A program made the translations under genes and the position numbers. From the NCBI GenBank assembly GCA_019456165.1, contig VRUJ01000017.1, positions 1 to 64,000 on the forward strand: DNA of 64,000 nucleotides, given 5' to 3'. Source of the DNA: Chloroflexota bacterium (GTDB taxonomy: Bacteria; Chloroflexota; Anaerolineae; Anaerolineales; UBA11579). The notes below the pieces were generated by a model, which ran no database searches, had not been told where the DNA came from, and worked only from the letters and a program-made list of their open reading frames with translations. Shown here one piece after another: positions 1 through 7,671 of the stretch. The number at the start of each line of letters is the position of its first letter. Position 1 is the stretch's first letter.

Positions 1-75
1 GGTGTAGATATTTTTCTTTTCGCATACGAATGATTTTATCTCCTCATTCGTTGCACTAAATGTCTGAATTAACAT
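1..75 (-). CDS. Partial hypothetical gene running off the window edge
   Basis: Reading the minus strand, an ATG at 75-73 opens a frame that stays open for 25 codons to the window edge, beginning MLIQTFSATNEE. The ATG overlaps the stop of the upstream 323-residue gene as ATGTTAA, an arrangement typical of translational coupling. It could instead be the continuation of the upstream protein after a frameshift. There is no good ribosome binding site. No family is recognised. Confidence 0.35.
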   Translation of the reverse strand, partial: MLIQTFSATNEEIKSFVCEKKNIYT

Positions 76-1040
76 AAGAAATAACTGTATTTAGTTGGCC
101 ATTCCGCATTTAGGTCAGAAAATAACGGGTGTGGATTATAATTTTTAACAATAGCGTCCACAAATTTAGGAAAATAATAAAGCTCCATATGCCAATTTTT
201 CCCTTGATGTAATCCGGACTTGACCATTAATTCAAAGAAAATTATACCTAGGAAAATTGGGTCTATCCATTTACCATGCTCATCAAAATCTCCCACACTA
301 TGATTGTATTCATCTCCTTCAATTAGTTTGTAATGTTCTCGAAAGATTCTAAACATTATATTTCCTAATGGACGCCAAACAGCTAATCGAATAGAGGTAT
401 CAACGTCCGAAAAATAATAATTCAGAATAGGTGTTTCATCATTAAGAGTTGAGTGATTTAAATACATCCTAATTTCTCTATGTAATGGACTTCCCTTTGT
501 AATAAGTAGTTTCGTTAATAAAATATCATTAATTTGAGGTGCTTCTCTTATATCTTTCTTGGTTAACCTTAGGCCAAAAATAGGGTTAATTTCAAACACC
601 TTTATAATAAATATCTCTGATGAAATCAATCTAAAAATACGATCTATAGCTGATTTTTCTCGGTCATCATTCTCTGTTAATTGATTACGAATACTAATAA
701 TTTCATCTAAATACGAATTAATTATCGAGATTATTTCATAATAACGCTTTTCTATAAATAACTCCTGAATTAAATTACCAAATTTAGACATTTGAGTTAT
801 ATCCAGATCATCTTTCCTCAGACTAAAAATAATTAACCCAAAATAAATTAAAACCGATATGTATGCAAATTCCCCCAGGTCGAAGAATATTAATATATTT
901 GAAAGAATGAAAATGATTAGTGTAAAAATTATATGGATACGATGAAGTTTAAGTTGTAAATCCAGTTTTCTCCTTTCAGGCATGATTTGATATACCGCAA
1001 ATAATATCGCGATAATAGCAATTAAAGTATCTAAACTCAT
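69..1040 (-). CDS. Hypothetical membrane-anchored protein, AT-rich
   Basis: This 323-residue protein is not recognised. The N-terminal third has about three hydrophobic helices (roughly residues 3-20, 34-52 and 56-74). The rest is a soluble, charged region rich in Ile, Leu, Glu and Lys with no catalytic motif that I can name. The gene is much richer in A+T than leuS next to it, which suggests horizontal acquisition. It ends in an ATGTTAA overlap with another reading frame at the window edge, so it may be the first gene of a transferred operon, or it may be cut short by a frameshift. The ATG at 1040 begins MSLDTL just upstream of the first hydrophobic helix, as expected for an N-terminal membrane anchor. 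Confidence 0.6.
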   Translation of the reverse strand: MSLDTLIAIIAILFAVYQIMPERRKLDLQLKLHRIHIIFTLIIFILSNILIFFDLGEFAYISVLIYFGLIIFSLRKDDLDITQMSKFGNLIQELFIEKRYYEIISIINSYLDEIISIRNQLTENDDREKSAIDRIFRLISSEIFIIKVFEINPIFGLRLTKKDIREAPQINDILLTKLLITKGSPLHREIRMYLNHSTLNDETPILNYYFSDVDTSIRLAVWRPLGNIMFRIFREHYKLIEGDEYNHSVGDFDEHGKWIDPIFLGIIFFELMVKSGLHQGKNWHMELYYFPKFVDAIVKNYNPHPLFSDLNAEWPTKYSYFLC

Positions 1041-1119
1041 CTTGTCTCCAAACTCTCGATGTTCAAGGTGGATAAAAACAAATGTTCTACCCTATTATAA
1101 TACAAATCTTCCCACAAAA

Positions 1120-1296
1120 GTAATTAATAAAGAAAAAATTGTGAGAGAATAGAAATTATTGGGAGCCATCCTCCCAGCAAATCCTGAATATATCCCGATC
1201 CTAAAGGAAATTCGTGAGAAATATAATATCCCTGAAATCCGACAATAAAATGATGATCTGGTTCAACAATACAGACAAAAACTCAGGAGGCGAACG
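1120..1296 (+). pseudogene. Degraded reading frame with two in-frame stops
   Basis: One plus-strand frame reads as protein-like sequence through two stop codons, TAG at 1150 and TAA at 1246. The segment between the stops contains PEYIPILKEIREKYNIPEI, and after the second stop the frame continues NDDLVQQYRQKLRRR. Amphipathic, charged, helix-like sequence across stops in a single frame looks like a decaying gene rather than chance. No family is recognised, and the start is not defined. Confidence 0.3.
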
Positions 1297-1320
1297 ATTT
1301 CCTGTCCGCCTTTTTTATTT
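1288..1320 (+). terminator. Possible weak intrinsic terminator
   Basis: AGGCG at 1288-1292 can pair with CGCCT at 1307-1311, followed at once by a run of T (TTTTTTATTT). The stem is short and the loop is long, so this is a weak call. It lies just after the degraded frame. Confidence 0.3.
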
Positions 1321-1326
1321 AGATTA

Positions 1327-1352
1327 TAGGGGCGAGGCATGCCTCGCCCCTA
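1327..1352. repeat. 26-bp perfect palindrome, REP-like
   Basis: The left arm TAGGGGCGAGGCA (1327-1339) is the exact reverse complement of the right arm TGCCTCGCCCCTA (1340-1352). It is GC-rich in AT-rich surroundings and lies between the degraded frame and the 3' end of leuS. There is no T-run on either side, so it is more likely a dispersed REP-type element than a classical terminator, though it could protect the 3' end of leuS mRNA. Confidence 0.6.
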
Positions 1353-1375
1353 CTTGTTGTTTTAGCAATTAAACC

Positions 1376-3823
1376 CTAAATTACGATATTCACTAATTTC
1401 CCCTCAACCACGATCACCTTTTTCGGTTCTTTGCCGTCCATGAATTTCTGCACAACCTCGCTGGCCAGGGCTTTAGCCTGCGCATCTTCTTTGCTCAAAC
1501 CAACCGGTACCGTGATACGATCACGCAGCTTGCCATTGATCTGCACAACCAGAGTGATTATCTCCTCCGCGGCAGCATCTTCATCAACCTTGGGCCAGGC
1601 TTGGGTATGCACAGAATACGGTTTGCCCAAACGCTCCCACAATTCCTCGGAAATGTGCGGGGCAACTGGGGCTAATAAACGCAGGTAAATGTCTTGGGCT
1701 TCTTCCCACTCGGAGGAGCCAACCCCACCCGCTTTCCGCGCCCGATACATCTCATTCAGCAATTCCATCAGCCCTGATATGATGGTATTGAATTCAAATT
1801 TTTCAAAGTCACCTGTCGCCGCGCGCACGGCTTGATGCACTTTGCGGCGTAGGCTGCGTTTCACATCTTCGGTTGGTTCCTCGTGTGCTGGGGTTTCATC
1901 GGTGAAGAGTGCCCACACCCTTCGCATCCAGCGGACTACGCCTCCGATTCCCTGGCTGTCCCACGGTCCACCCAGGTCCCAACGCGAGAAGAACATCAAG
2001 TAGGCACGCACAACATCCGCTCCATATGCTTCGACCAATTTATCCGGGGCGACCACGTTGCCGCGGCTCTTGGACATTTTCTCCGAATCCTCTCCCAATA
2101 CGATGCCCTGATTGCGCAATTGCAGCATCGGCTCGTTGCCTTCTGTGATGCCCATATCACGCAGAGCCTTATGGAAGAAACGCGTGTATATCAAATGCAT
2201 GGTGGCATGCTCTATGCCTCCTGTGTAGGTATCCACCGGCATCCAGTAATCATATTCTTTGGGGTCCCAAGGACCATCATGGTAATCTGGGCTTAAGTAG
2301 CGCGCGTGATACCAAGAGGAGCACATAAAGGTATCCATTGTGTCGGTCTCACGTACCGCGGGCTCATCACAATTCGGGCAGGTAGTGTGTTTCCAGGTGG
2401 GGTGGAATTTGAGTGGGCTTTCTCCCGTGGGGCGCCATTCGATGTCATCCGGCAGTTCTACAGGGAGCCGGTCTTCAGGCACAGGCTGAACGCCGCAGGT
2501 CTCACAATAAACCATCGGTATGGGAGTACCCCAATAGCGTTGTCGGGAGATCAACCAATCACGGATGCGGTAGTTGACCGCCCCCTTTCCAGTCTTATTC
2601 TTTTCGAGATTAGCAATCGTAGAAGGTATGGCTTGATCGGCTGGTGTGCCCGTCATTTCTCCAGAATTTATCATAGAGCCATAGGCTACCACCGAGGTTC
2701 CCATGCTTTCACCATCCAAAGGCTCTAAATCTTCGGGCTGGATCACCGGACGCACTTCCAGGTCGTATTTTCGGGCAAATTCAAAATCACGCTCATCGTG
2801 CGCCGGAACTGCCATTATGGCTCCAGTCCCGTAGCTCGATAGAACATAGTCGGCTATCCAGATGGGAATCTTCTCATCATTTACCGGATTTATGGCGTAA
2901 CCGCCGGTAAACACGCCGGTTTTCTCCCTATCGGTTGCTTCGCGCTCTATCTCACTTTGCCGGGAGGCTTGCTCGATATAGTCATGCACTGTATCGTGCT
3001 GTTCCTCCGCGGTGATTTTCAACACCAAAGAATGCTCAGGGGCCAACACCATGAATGTAGCCCCCCACAACGTATCGGGACGGGTGGTGAATACTTCCAA
3101 GGGGTCACCTTGCTCGGTTCTGAATACAACACTGGCGCCCTCCGAACGTCCTATCCAGTTGGTTTGCAGTAAGCGCACTCGCTCCTCCCAGTCGATCTGG
3201 TCAAAGTTGAGCAATTCTTCAGCATATTTGGTAATTTTGAAGAACCACTGCTCCAATTGTTTCTTAATTACCGGAGTTTGGCAGCGCTCGCATAAGCGAT
3301 CTTCCCCCCATACCTGCTCACGCGCCAGAGTAGTGTTGCAATTGGGGCACCAGTCTACAGCCGCGTCTTTGCGATAGGCCAGGCCATTTTCATAGAGCTG
3401 CAAAAAGAAAAACTGCGACCAGCGATAGTATTCGGGGTCAGAAGAAACAGCTTCCCGCCGCCAATCCCACATTGCGCCCATGGTGCGTAGCTGGACGCGC
3501 ATCCTTTCAATGTTTTGATACGTCCACTTCTTGGGATGAATGTTACGCTTAATGGCCGCGTTTTCGGCGGGTAAGCCGAACGCATCAAAACCAATTGGAA
3601 ACATCACATTGTAGCCATTCATGCGCAGGTAGCGGGCGCGAGCATCTGAAGGCGTCATTGCAAACCAATGCCCAATGTGCAGTTCTCCTGAAGGATAGGG
3701 CAGCATGGTGAGGGCATAATACTTAGGGCGATCAGGGTCGATATCGGCGTGGTATAACCCGTCGGCTTCCCATTTTTCCTGCCATTTTGGTTCAATATCT
3801 GCCGGGTTGTATTTTTCATTCAT
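1376..3823 (-). CDS. leuS: Leucyl-tRNA synthetase
   Basis: Class I synthetase that charges tRNA-Leu with leucine in the cytoplasm. The 815-residue product is the normal bacterial length. Visible signatures are LHIGHW at residues 48-53 (the HIGH ATP site), two zinc-type Cys pairs in the ZN-1 region (WCPNC and CERC), the threonine-rich TTRPDTLWGATF stretch of the CP1 editing domain, and EKMSKSRGN for the KMSKS loop. The start at 3823 (MNEKYNPADIEPKWQ) has AGGAG seven bases upstream. A longer frame reaching 3934 would add 37 residues unlike any LeuRS. Transcription probably comes through the T-box leader about 250 bases upstream, so uncharged tRNA-Leu would induce it. Confidence 0.97.
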   Translation of the reverse strand: MNEKYNPADIEPKWQEKWEADGLYHADIDPDRPKYYALTMLPYPSGELHIGHWFAMTPSDARARYLRMNGYNVMFPIGFDAFGLPAENAAIKRNIHPKKWTYQNIERMRVQLRTMGAMWDWRREAVSSDPEYYRWSQFFFLQLYENGLAYRKDAAVDWCPNCNTTLAREQVWGEDRLCERCQTPVIKKQLEQWFFKITKYAEELLNFDQIDWEERVRLLQTNWIGRSEGASVVFRTEQGDPLEVFTTRPDTLWGATFMVLAPEHSLVLKITAEEQHDTVHDYIEQASRQSEIEREATDREKTGVFTGGYAINPVNDEKIPIWIADYVLSSYGTGAIMAVPAHDERDFEFARKYDLEVRPVIQPEDLEPLDGESMGTSVVAYGSMINSGEMTGTPADQAIPSTIANLEKNKTGKGAVNYRIRDWLISRQRYWGTPIPMVYCETCGVQPVPEDRLPVELPDDIEWRPTGESPLKFHPTWKHTTCPNCDEPAVRETDTMDTFMCSSWYHARYLSPDYHDGPWDPKEYDYWMPVDTYTGGIEHATMHLIYTRFFHKALRDMGITEGNEPMLQLRNQGIVLGEDSEKMSKSRGNVVAPDKLVEAYGADVVRAYLMFFSRWDLGGPWDSQGIGGVVRWMRRVWALFTDETPAHEEPTEDVKRSLRRKVHQAVRAATGDFEKFEFNTIISGLMELLNEMYRARKAGGVGSSEWEEAQDIYLRLLAPVAPHISEELWERLGKPYSVHTQAWPKVDEDAAAEEIITLVVQINGKLRDRITVPVGLSKEDAQAKALASEVVQKFMDGKEPKKVIVVEGKLVNIVI

Positions 3824-4059
3824 TATTTCTACTCCTGAGTTCTCTAGGTATTGAGTTGGGGATGAGGATAGAGAAGCCCAATAAGGCGGCGCGCGAGAAG
3901 GCCCCGCACACTCCAAATTTGGAATACTATGCAATTATTCATCACGTACCTCCTTTTATTTAGTCAGTTTATCAAATTGTCTTCTAGTCAGGTAGTCGTA
4001 ACCTTTTATGGTAGAAGCCTATTTGGTAATTGACTCTTAGACTACCAGACTAAACGACT

Positions 4060-4352
4060 AATTAAACAAAACACCCTCCGCCATACAGGGACGAAGGGGC
4101 GCTTCGCGGTACCACCCTGTTTGCCTGAAAAATAATCAGGCCAACTCAGGTACGCGCTAACGGGCGTTTCCCGTCGCCAATTACTAGGTTTTTTCCGTTC
4201 GCTGGCGAAGTTTGCCCAAATGTGGTTGGGCGAGCAGGCGAGTTTGATCAGGTAAGCTTAGCTTACGCTGTGCTCTGCGGGCACAATTCCGGGCTTTCAC
4301 ATTATTTACCCGGCTCGCTGGCAGAAGGTCTACTACTCCTGCTGTAACTTAA
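4060..4352 (-). promoter_or_regulatory. T-box leader RNA of leuS
   Basis: The minus strand carries the canonical T-box core AGGGTGGTACCGCG followed by CCTTCGTCCCT (4086-4119). AGGG pairs with CCCT and GCGAAG with CTTCGT around the TGGTACC bulge that reads the free acceptor end of tRNA. Upstream is a stem III hairpin (GCCTGA...TCAGGC, 4123-4141) and a stem I apex with AGCGAGCCGGG...GTGAAAGCCCGG (about 4270-4310), matching the conserved AG-bulge and distal loop. The putative terminator is short (CCCT/AGGG) and precedes TTTTGTTT near 4065. T-boxes respond to uncharged tRNA matching the downstream synthetase, here Leu. I could not place the specifier codon with confidence. Confidence 0.9.
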
Positions 4353-4368
4353 GCTATTCAATTGTAGG

Positions 4369-4441
4369 TGGACCCAGTGGGGATCGAACCCACGACCTCC
4401 ACAATGCCATTGTGGCGCGCTCCCAGCTGCGCTATGGGCCC
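4369..4441 (-). tRNA. tRNA-Ala (anticodon GGC)
   Basis: A complete 73-nt cloverleaf on the minus strand. The acceptor stem GGGCCCA pairs with TGGGTCC, the D-loop is AGCTGGGAGCGC, the anticodon stem CCACA/TGTGG holds loop ATGGCAT giving anticodon GGC, and the T-arm is GTGGG TTCGATC CCCAC. The discriminator is A and CCA is not encoded. It lies 27 bases after the tRNA-Ala(CGC) gene and about 17 bases before the T-box leader. Confidence 0.95.
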
Positions 4442-4467
4442 CTGATTTACGTTTACTGTGGCACTTG

Positions 4468-4540
4468 TGGACCTGGCGGGATTCGAACCCGCGACCTCAT
4501 CAGTGCGATTGATGCGCGCTCCCAACTGCGCCACAGGCCC
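4468..4540 (-). tRNA. tRNA-Ala (anticodon CGC)
   Basis: A complete 73-nt cloverleaf on the minus strand. The acceptor stem GGGCCTG pairs with CAGGTCC, the anticodon stem CATCA/TGATG holds loop ATCGCAC giving anticodon CGC, and the T-arm is GCGGG TTCGAAT CCCGC. The discriminator is A and CCA is not encoded. It is the first gene behind a strong promoter at 4559-4587. Confidence 0.95.
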
Positions 4541-4558
4541 CGATTTCAGGGTTGGAAG

Positions 4559-4587
4559 ATTGTACTTGAGGGCACGAGCGCTGTCAA
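4559..4587 (-). promoter_or_regulatory. Sigma-70 type promoter for the tRNA-Ala pair
   Basis: On the minus strand TTGACA (4587-4582) is followed after exactly 17 bases by TACAAT (4564-4559), 18 bases before the tRNA-Ala(CGC) 5' end. It probably drives both tRNA-Ala genes and may read on into the leuS T-box leader, because little room remains for another promoter. Confidence 0.75.
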
Positions 4588-4700
4588 GTCGGGCACATCC
4601 TAGATTGCTTTTTTCACTCTCGCAGCATTTGTCGATTGGATATCTTGAGAAAAATCTTTATCTGATAAAATCAGGCTGTAATTTAAAAAGGCTTATCCAA

Positions 4701-5321
4701 ATGTCAATAAAATTTAGTGTTGTCATCCAGGCTGGGGGTAAATCCACGCGCATGTCCCAAGATAAAGGCTTGGTGCCTTTTATGGGTGCGCCTCTGACGC
4801 AGTATGTTTTGCAGCAAATTGATGGTCTCGGAGACGAAAGCATCATCATAAGCAATCGACCAGAATCCTACAAGCAATTCGGTTTACCCATCTTTGAGGA
4901 TATCTATAAGGATGTTGGCGCGCTGGGGGGATTGTATTCCGCCATTTACCATGCCTCCCACGAATACTGCTTAGTCCTGGCTTGTGATATGCCTTTCATC
5001 AACCGCGCATTACTCAAATATTTATTAGATCTCGCCCCTGAACATGATGCAGCCATACCGCGTCTTAATCCTAAAGAATTCATCGAACCCTTCCGGGCAG
5101 TATATAAAAAGACCTGTTTAGAACCGATAAGAAATGCGATTGAAGGGGGCCAAAGAAGGGTGATCAGTTTTTTCGATCAGGTAGATATCCGCTTTGTAGA
5201 ACGTGCCGAGGTCGAGAAATATGACCCTGGTTTAAAATCCTTCTTCAACATCAACACCTCTGAAGACCTTGCTGAAGCGGAACGCATCGCGAATGATCAA
5301 CCATCCCCTGAGGATAACTGA
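4701..5321 (+). CDS. mobA: Molybdenum cofactor guanylyltransferase (MobA-type)
   Basis: Transfers GMP from GTP to molybdopterin in molybdenum cofactor maturation. The 206-residue protein has the family nucleotide-binding signature AGGKSTRMSQDKG at residues 11-23 and the ACDMPF motif that binds metal, and the length is normal. The start at 4701 is chosen because the signature must be near the N-terminus. An upstream extension of the frame to 4458 would read through the antisense of tRNA-Ala and is an artefact. AAGG lies ten bases before the ATG. No other cofactor genes are adjacent. Its 3' end overlaps the convergent membrane-protein gene by 25 bases. Confidence 0.9.
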   Translation: MSIKFSVVIQAGGKSTRMSQDKGLVPFMGAPLTQYVLQQIDGLGDESIIISNRPESYKQFGLPIFEDIYKDVGALGGLYSAIYHASHEYCLVLACDMPFINRALLKYLLDLAPEHDAAIPRLNPKEFIEPFRAVYKKTCLEPIRNAIEGGQRRVISFFDQVDIRFVERAEVEKYDPGLKSFFNINTSEDLAEAERIANDQPSPEDN

Positions 5322-6187
5322 AGATAGTTTTGATTGCTCTCTTTAGAAGTGAATCTATTTACCAAATGATAGAGAGCAAATAATTCCATCGCGAAAGGTA
5401 TGTAACCACCATAGCCTAATAACGGCATTTCAAAAACATGCGCAAAATCTAATAAAGGTATTTGGTAAACCCATTTGGGGTAAGAATAAAAATTCCACAT
5501 TTCCCAGAAAAATCCACACATCAAACCACCCACCCACAAGGAAAATACCGGCCGCCAATTTCCATTGGAGGTATGTCTAACCAGCGAAGTGTTTCCCAAC
5601 CAGACATTCACAGGCTCAATGATGAAATAGATTGAGAGCCACATCAGCGGAAAGAAAATTCGGGGCCAAACTAACAGCATGGATAACATTAATAATCCCT
5701 CTACAAAAACAATAGACACAGTCATGGGTTCGGAACCAAAACGCGGCCCTTTTTTGATGTGTTTAATCCAGCCGAAGGTACTGGCCAATTCCGCGCTGCC
5801 AAAGACCGCGGGCATGACAGTTGAAAAGCTGATTGAGGCCAGAATAAAATATTCGAAATCGGTGAAATATTCTCGGCCATCATAAATCCAATTCTGAGTA
5901 CGCAGGTTGAGGATTTCAAAGAGCCACCACCCCGGTGCAGAAATCAGGAAAAGCCCCGCATATTTAGAGAGGCTGCGGGTCAACAGAGAACTGCCCTTAC
6001 GCACAAAAACCAGTGCGTCCACTGTGAGGCAATACCCCAGCCATAAGGGGAAAAAGCCCCATTGTGTGCGTAGACCGGCCAGAGACCAATTGAGCGTCCA
6101 AAAAACGATCACCAGGCCCAAACCAATCCACCCGTGAATGGGCCAAATCTTATTGGGGGCATTTTCAATCTGAATGGATTTATTCAC
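5297..6187 (-). CDS. Hypothetical polytopic membrane protein
   Basis: A 296-residue integral membrane protein with about seven to eight hydrophobic segments and many Trp, Phe and Tyr residues. It has no motif that allows a functional name. The start is a GTG (MNKSIQIENAP) with only a weak GGAA upstream. The gene is convergent with mobA and overlaps it by 25 bases. A conserved uncharacterised membrane family is likely, but I do not recognise it. Confidence 0.75.
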   Translation of the reverse strand: MNKSIQIENAPNKIWPIHGWIGLGLVIVFWTLNWSLAGLRTQWGFFPLWLGYCLTVDALVFVRKGSSLLTRSLSKYAGLFLISAPGWWLFEILNLRTQNWIYDGREYFTDFEYFILASISFSTVMPAVFGSAELASTFGWIKHIKKGPRFGSEPMTVSIVFVEGLLMLSMLLVWPRIFFPLMWLSIYFIIEPVNVWLGNTSLVRHTSNGNWRPVFSLWVGGLMCGFFWEMWNFYSYPKWVYQIPLLDFAHVFEMPLLGYGGYIPFAMELFALYHLVNRFTSKESNQNYLQLSSGDG

Positions 6188-6391
6188 GCGTGGTTCCGGA
6201 TAGGTGTGACAGCGACAAATGTAGAAATTTATTTAGGTTATTATTCCCCGTAAAGAAATAATAATCAAGCACTTGGGTGTTTGAGAATTGGAATTTCTTA
6301 TTAAATCTAATGGTCATAACTATTGAATAATATTCTCAGATATTCGCGGATGAAAATAGATATAGAATAAGGTGTGCCTGATATTTAAAAC

Positions 6392-6422
6392 GAAAAACTA
6401 TTCTCCTGATTGGGGAATAGTC
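6392..6422 (-). terminator. Intrinsic terminator of the response-regulator gene
   Basis: On the minus strand ACTATTCCCC and GGAGAATAGT form a hairpin with one internal mismatch, followed by TTTTTCG. It lies 30 bases beyond the stop codon of the gene at 6451. Confidence 0.7.
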
Positions 6423-6450
6423 TAGTGAAATCTTTTTCAGCAAAATAAGG

Positions 6451-6813
6451 CTAGTTCACATATGAGCTAACGGTTTGGGTAAATTTATCCACGTTATAAG
6501 GTTTAGTAAGATAGGTCTTAAAACAGTAAGCCTCCGTCATGCGGCGGACTTCAATTTCCGGCCAGGCGCTAACCACAATCACCGGAGTGTTTGCCTCATC
6601 AATTTCTACGCACAATTTTAAAGCGAGCATATCCGCGTCTATATCCGGCAAACCCAGGTCCAGCAAGATAACATCCGGATTATGTTCTCGCACCATTTCG
6701 AGCCCATCACCCCCATTAGCCGCTAATAAGACGTCATAATTTTGCGCGTTCAAGAGTCTCTTAGCGAGCTGAGCGCTTTCAGGAACGTCTTCAATAACTA
6801 ATACTTTAGTCAT
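6451..6813 (-). CDS. Single-domain response regulator (receiver only)
   Basis: A stand-alone CheY-like receiver domain of about 120 residues with no output domain. It has the acidic pair in VLVIEDVPES, the phospho-acceptor Asp in VILLDLGLPD, the Ser of VVSAW and the Lys of LTKPYN, so phosphotransfer is expected to work. The start is uncertain. MTKVLVIED at 6813 gives a compact domain but has AAGG immediately against the ATG, and the frame could begin up to 13 codons earlier. No kinase is adjacent, so the partner is unknown; candidates in this window are the two kinases at 19.7-22.1 kb. Confidence 0.85.
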   Translation of the reverse strand: MTKVLVIEDVPESAQLAKRLLNAQNYDVLLAANGGDGLEMVREHNPDVILLDLGLPDIDADMLALKLCVEIDEANTPVIVVSAWPEIEVRRMTEAYCFKTYLTKPYNVDKFTQTVSSYVN

Positions 6814-7020
6814 CCTTGTTTGATGCACCATTAGACATAGATTATACACCATCAGTTTACTTTAATGGTATTACTCAAATGATACCATCCCTTGTTCAAT
6901 TTTGGAATAACAGTTTTGATAGTAATCCTACAGTTTGTTAATTGGCTGGACGAATCCTCAAATTGATGGTCGAAGCAAGAGAACGGGGTAAGAATTGCAA
7001 TGTATCCCCCATCAGTAGAG

Positions 7021-7092
7021 TGAGCGCGGCAGGGCTCGAACCTGCAACCAATAGCTTAAAAGGCTACTGCTCTACCATTGAGCTACGCGCCC
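7021..7092 (-). tRNA. tRNA-Lys (anticodon TTT)
   Basis: A 72-nt cloverleaf on the minus strand. The acceptor GGGCGCG pairs with CGCGCTC, the D-arm is GCTC AATGGTA GAGC, the anticodon stem GTAGC/GCTAT holds loop CTTTTAA giving anticodon TTT, and the T-arm is GCAGG TTCGAGC CCTGC. The discriminator is A and CCA is not encoded. Confidence 0.95.
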
Positions 7093-7102
7093 AGCGGGTG
7101 AG

Positions 7103-7131
7103 ATTTTATCATGCGCCAGGTTGAACGTCAA
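7103..7131 (-). promoter_or_regulatory. Promoter of tRNA-Lys
   Basis: On the minus strand TTGACG (7131-7126), a 17-base spacer and TAAAAT (7108-7103) lie 10 bases before the tRNA-Lys 5' end. Confidence 0.7.
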
Positions 7132-7188
7132 TGAAAGCAGTTTTCAAGCTCACAAATATAAGAATAATATAATATTCCATAAAACCGC

Positions 7189-7217
7189 TTGACAAATAAA
7201 TTTTTAAAAAGTACGAT
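7189..7217 (+). promoter_or_regulatory. Promoter of trxA
   Basis: A consensus -35 TTGACA (7189-7194), a 17-base AT-rich spacer and TACGAT (7212-7217) lie 38 bases before the trxA GTG start. Confidence 0.75.
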
Positions 7218-7255
7218 TCAAAAAGATAACCCTAATATCCAAACCGGAGGAACAA

Positions 7256-7588
7256 GTGAGCAATACAATAGAAGTCAATGAGACAAATTTCCAGAGTGAA
7301 GTCTTAGAATCAGAAACCCCAGTATTGGTAGATTTCGGCGCCGAATGGTGCGGTCCATGCAAAATGCTAGATCCAGTTGTAGATGAATTAGCAGAAGATT
7401 GGGGCAGTTCCGTAAAAGTCGTCAAGTTAGATATCGACCACAGCCCTGATATTGCAATGCAGTATCATGTGATGGGAGTGCCCACCCTTATCGTCTTTAA
7501 AGACGGTGAGGCTCAGGACCGCCTGACAGGCTATAGGCCAAAACAGAAGATCGTAGAACAGTTCAGCACACATTTACAGCTAGCATAA
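7256..7588 (+). CDS. trxA: Thioredoxin
   Basis: Cytoplasmic dithiol-disulphide oxidoreductase of 110 residues, the standard length for a single thioredoxin domain. The active site WCGPC is at residues 31-35, the cis-proline motif is MGVPT and the C-terminal Gly region is intact. The GTG start at 7256 has GGAGG six bases upstream. It is a single-gene unit between its own promoter and a strong terminator, and is convergent with metK. Confidence 0.97.
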   Translation: MSNTIEVNETNFQSEVLESETPVLVDFGAEWCGPCKMLDPVVDELAEDWGSSVKVVKLDIDHSPDIAMQYHVMGVPTLIVFKDGEAQDRLTGYRPKQKIVEQFSTHLQLA

Positions 7589-7605
7589 GTCATTTTCCCC
7601 AAACT

Positions 7606-7640
7606 AAAAGTCCCGGCCAAATGGTCGGGACTTTTGTTTT
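7606..7640. terminator. Bidirectional intrinsic terminator between trxA and metK
   Basis: AAAAGTCCCGGCC and GGTCGGGACTTTT form a near-perfect 13-bp hairpin with a 4-base loop, followed by TGTTTT on the plus strand and TAGTTT on the minus strand. It can therefore serve both convergent genes. Confidence 0.9.
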
Positions 7641-7671
7641 AAAATAGACTGAATAAAGTTAAGCGTGTCTA

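Noticed and set aside
3824-3934. N-terminal extension of leuS
   Set aside because: 37 residues unlike any LeuRS and no ribosome binding site, while AGGAG fits the start at 3823.
4458-4700. N-terminal extension of the mobA frame
   Set aside because: It translates the antisense of tRNA-Ala; the MobA signature demands a start near 4701.
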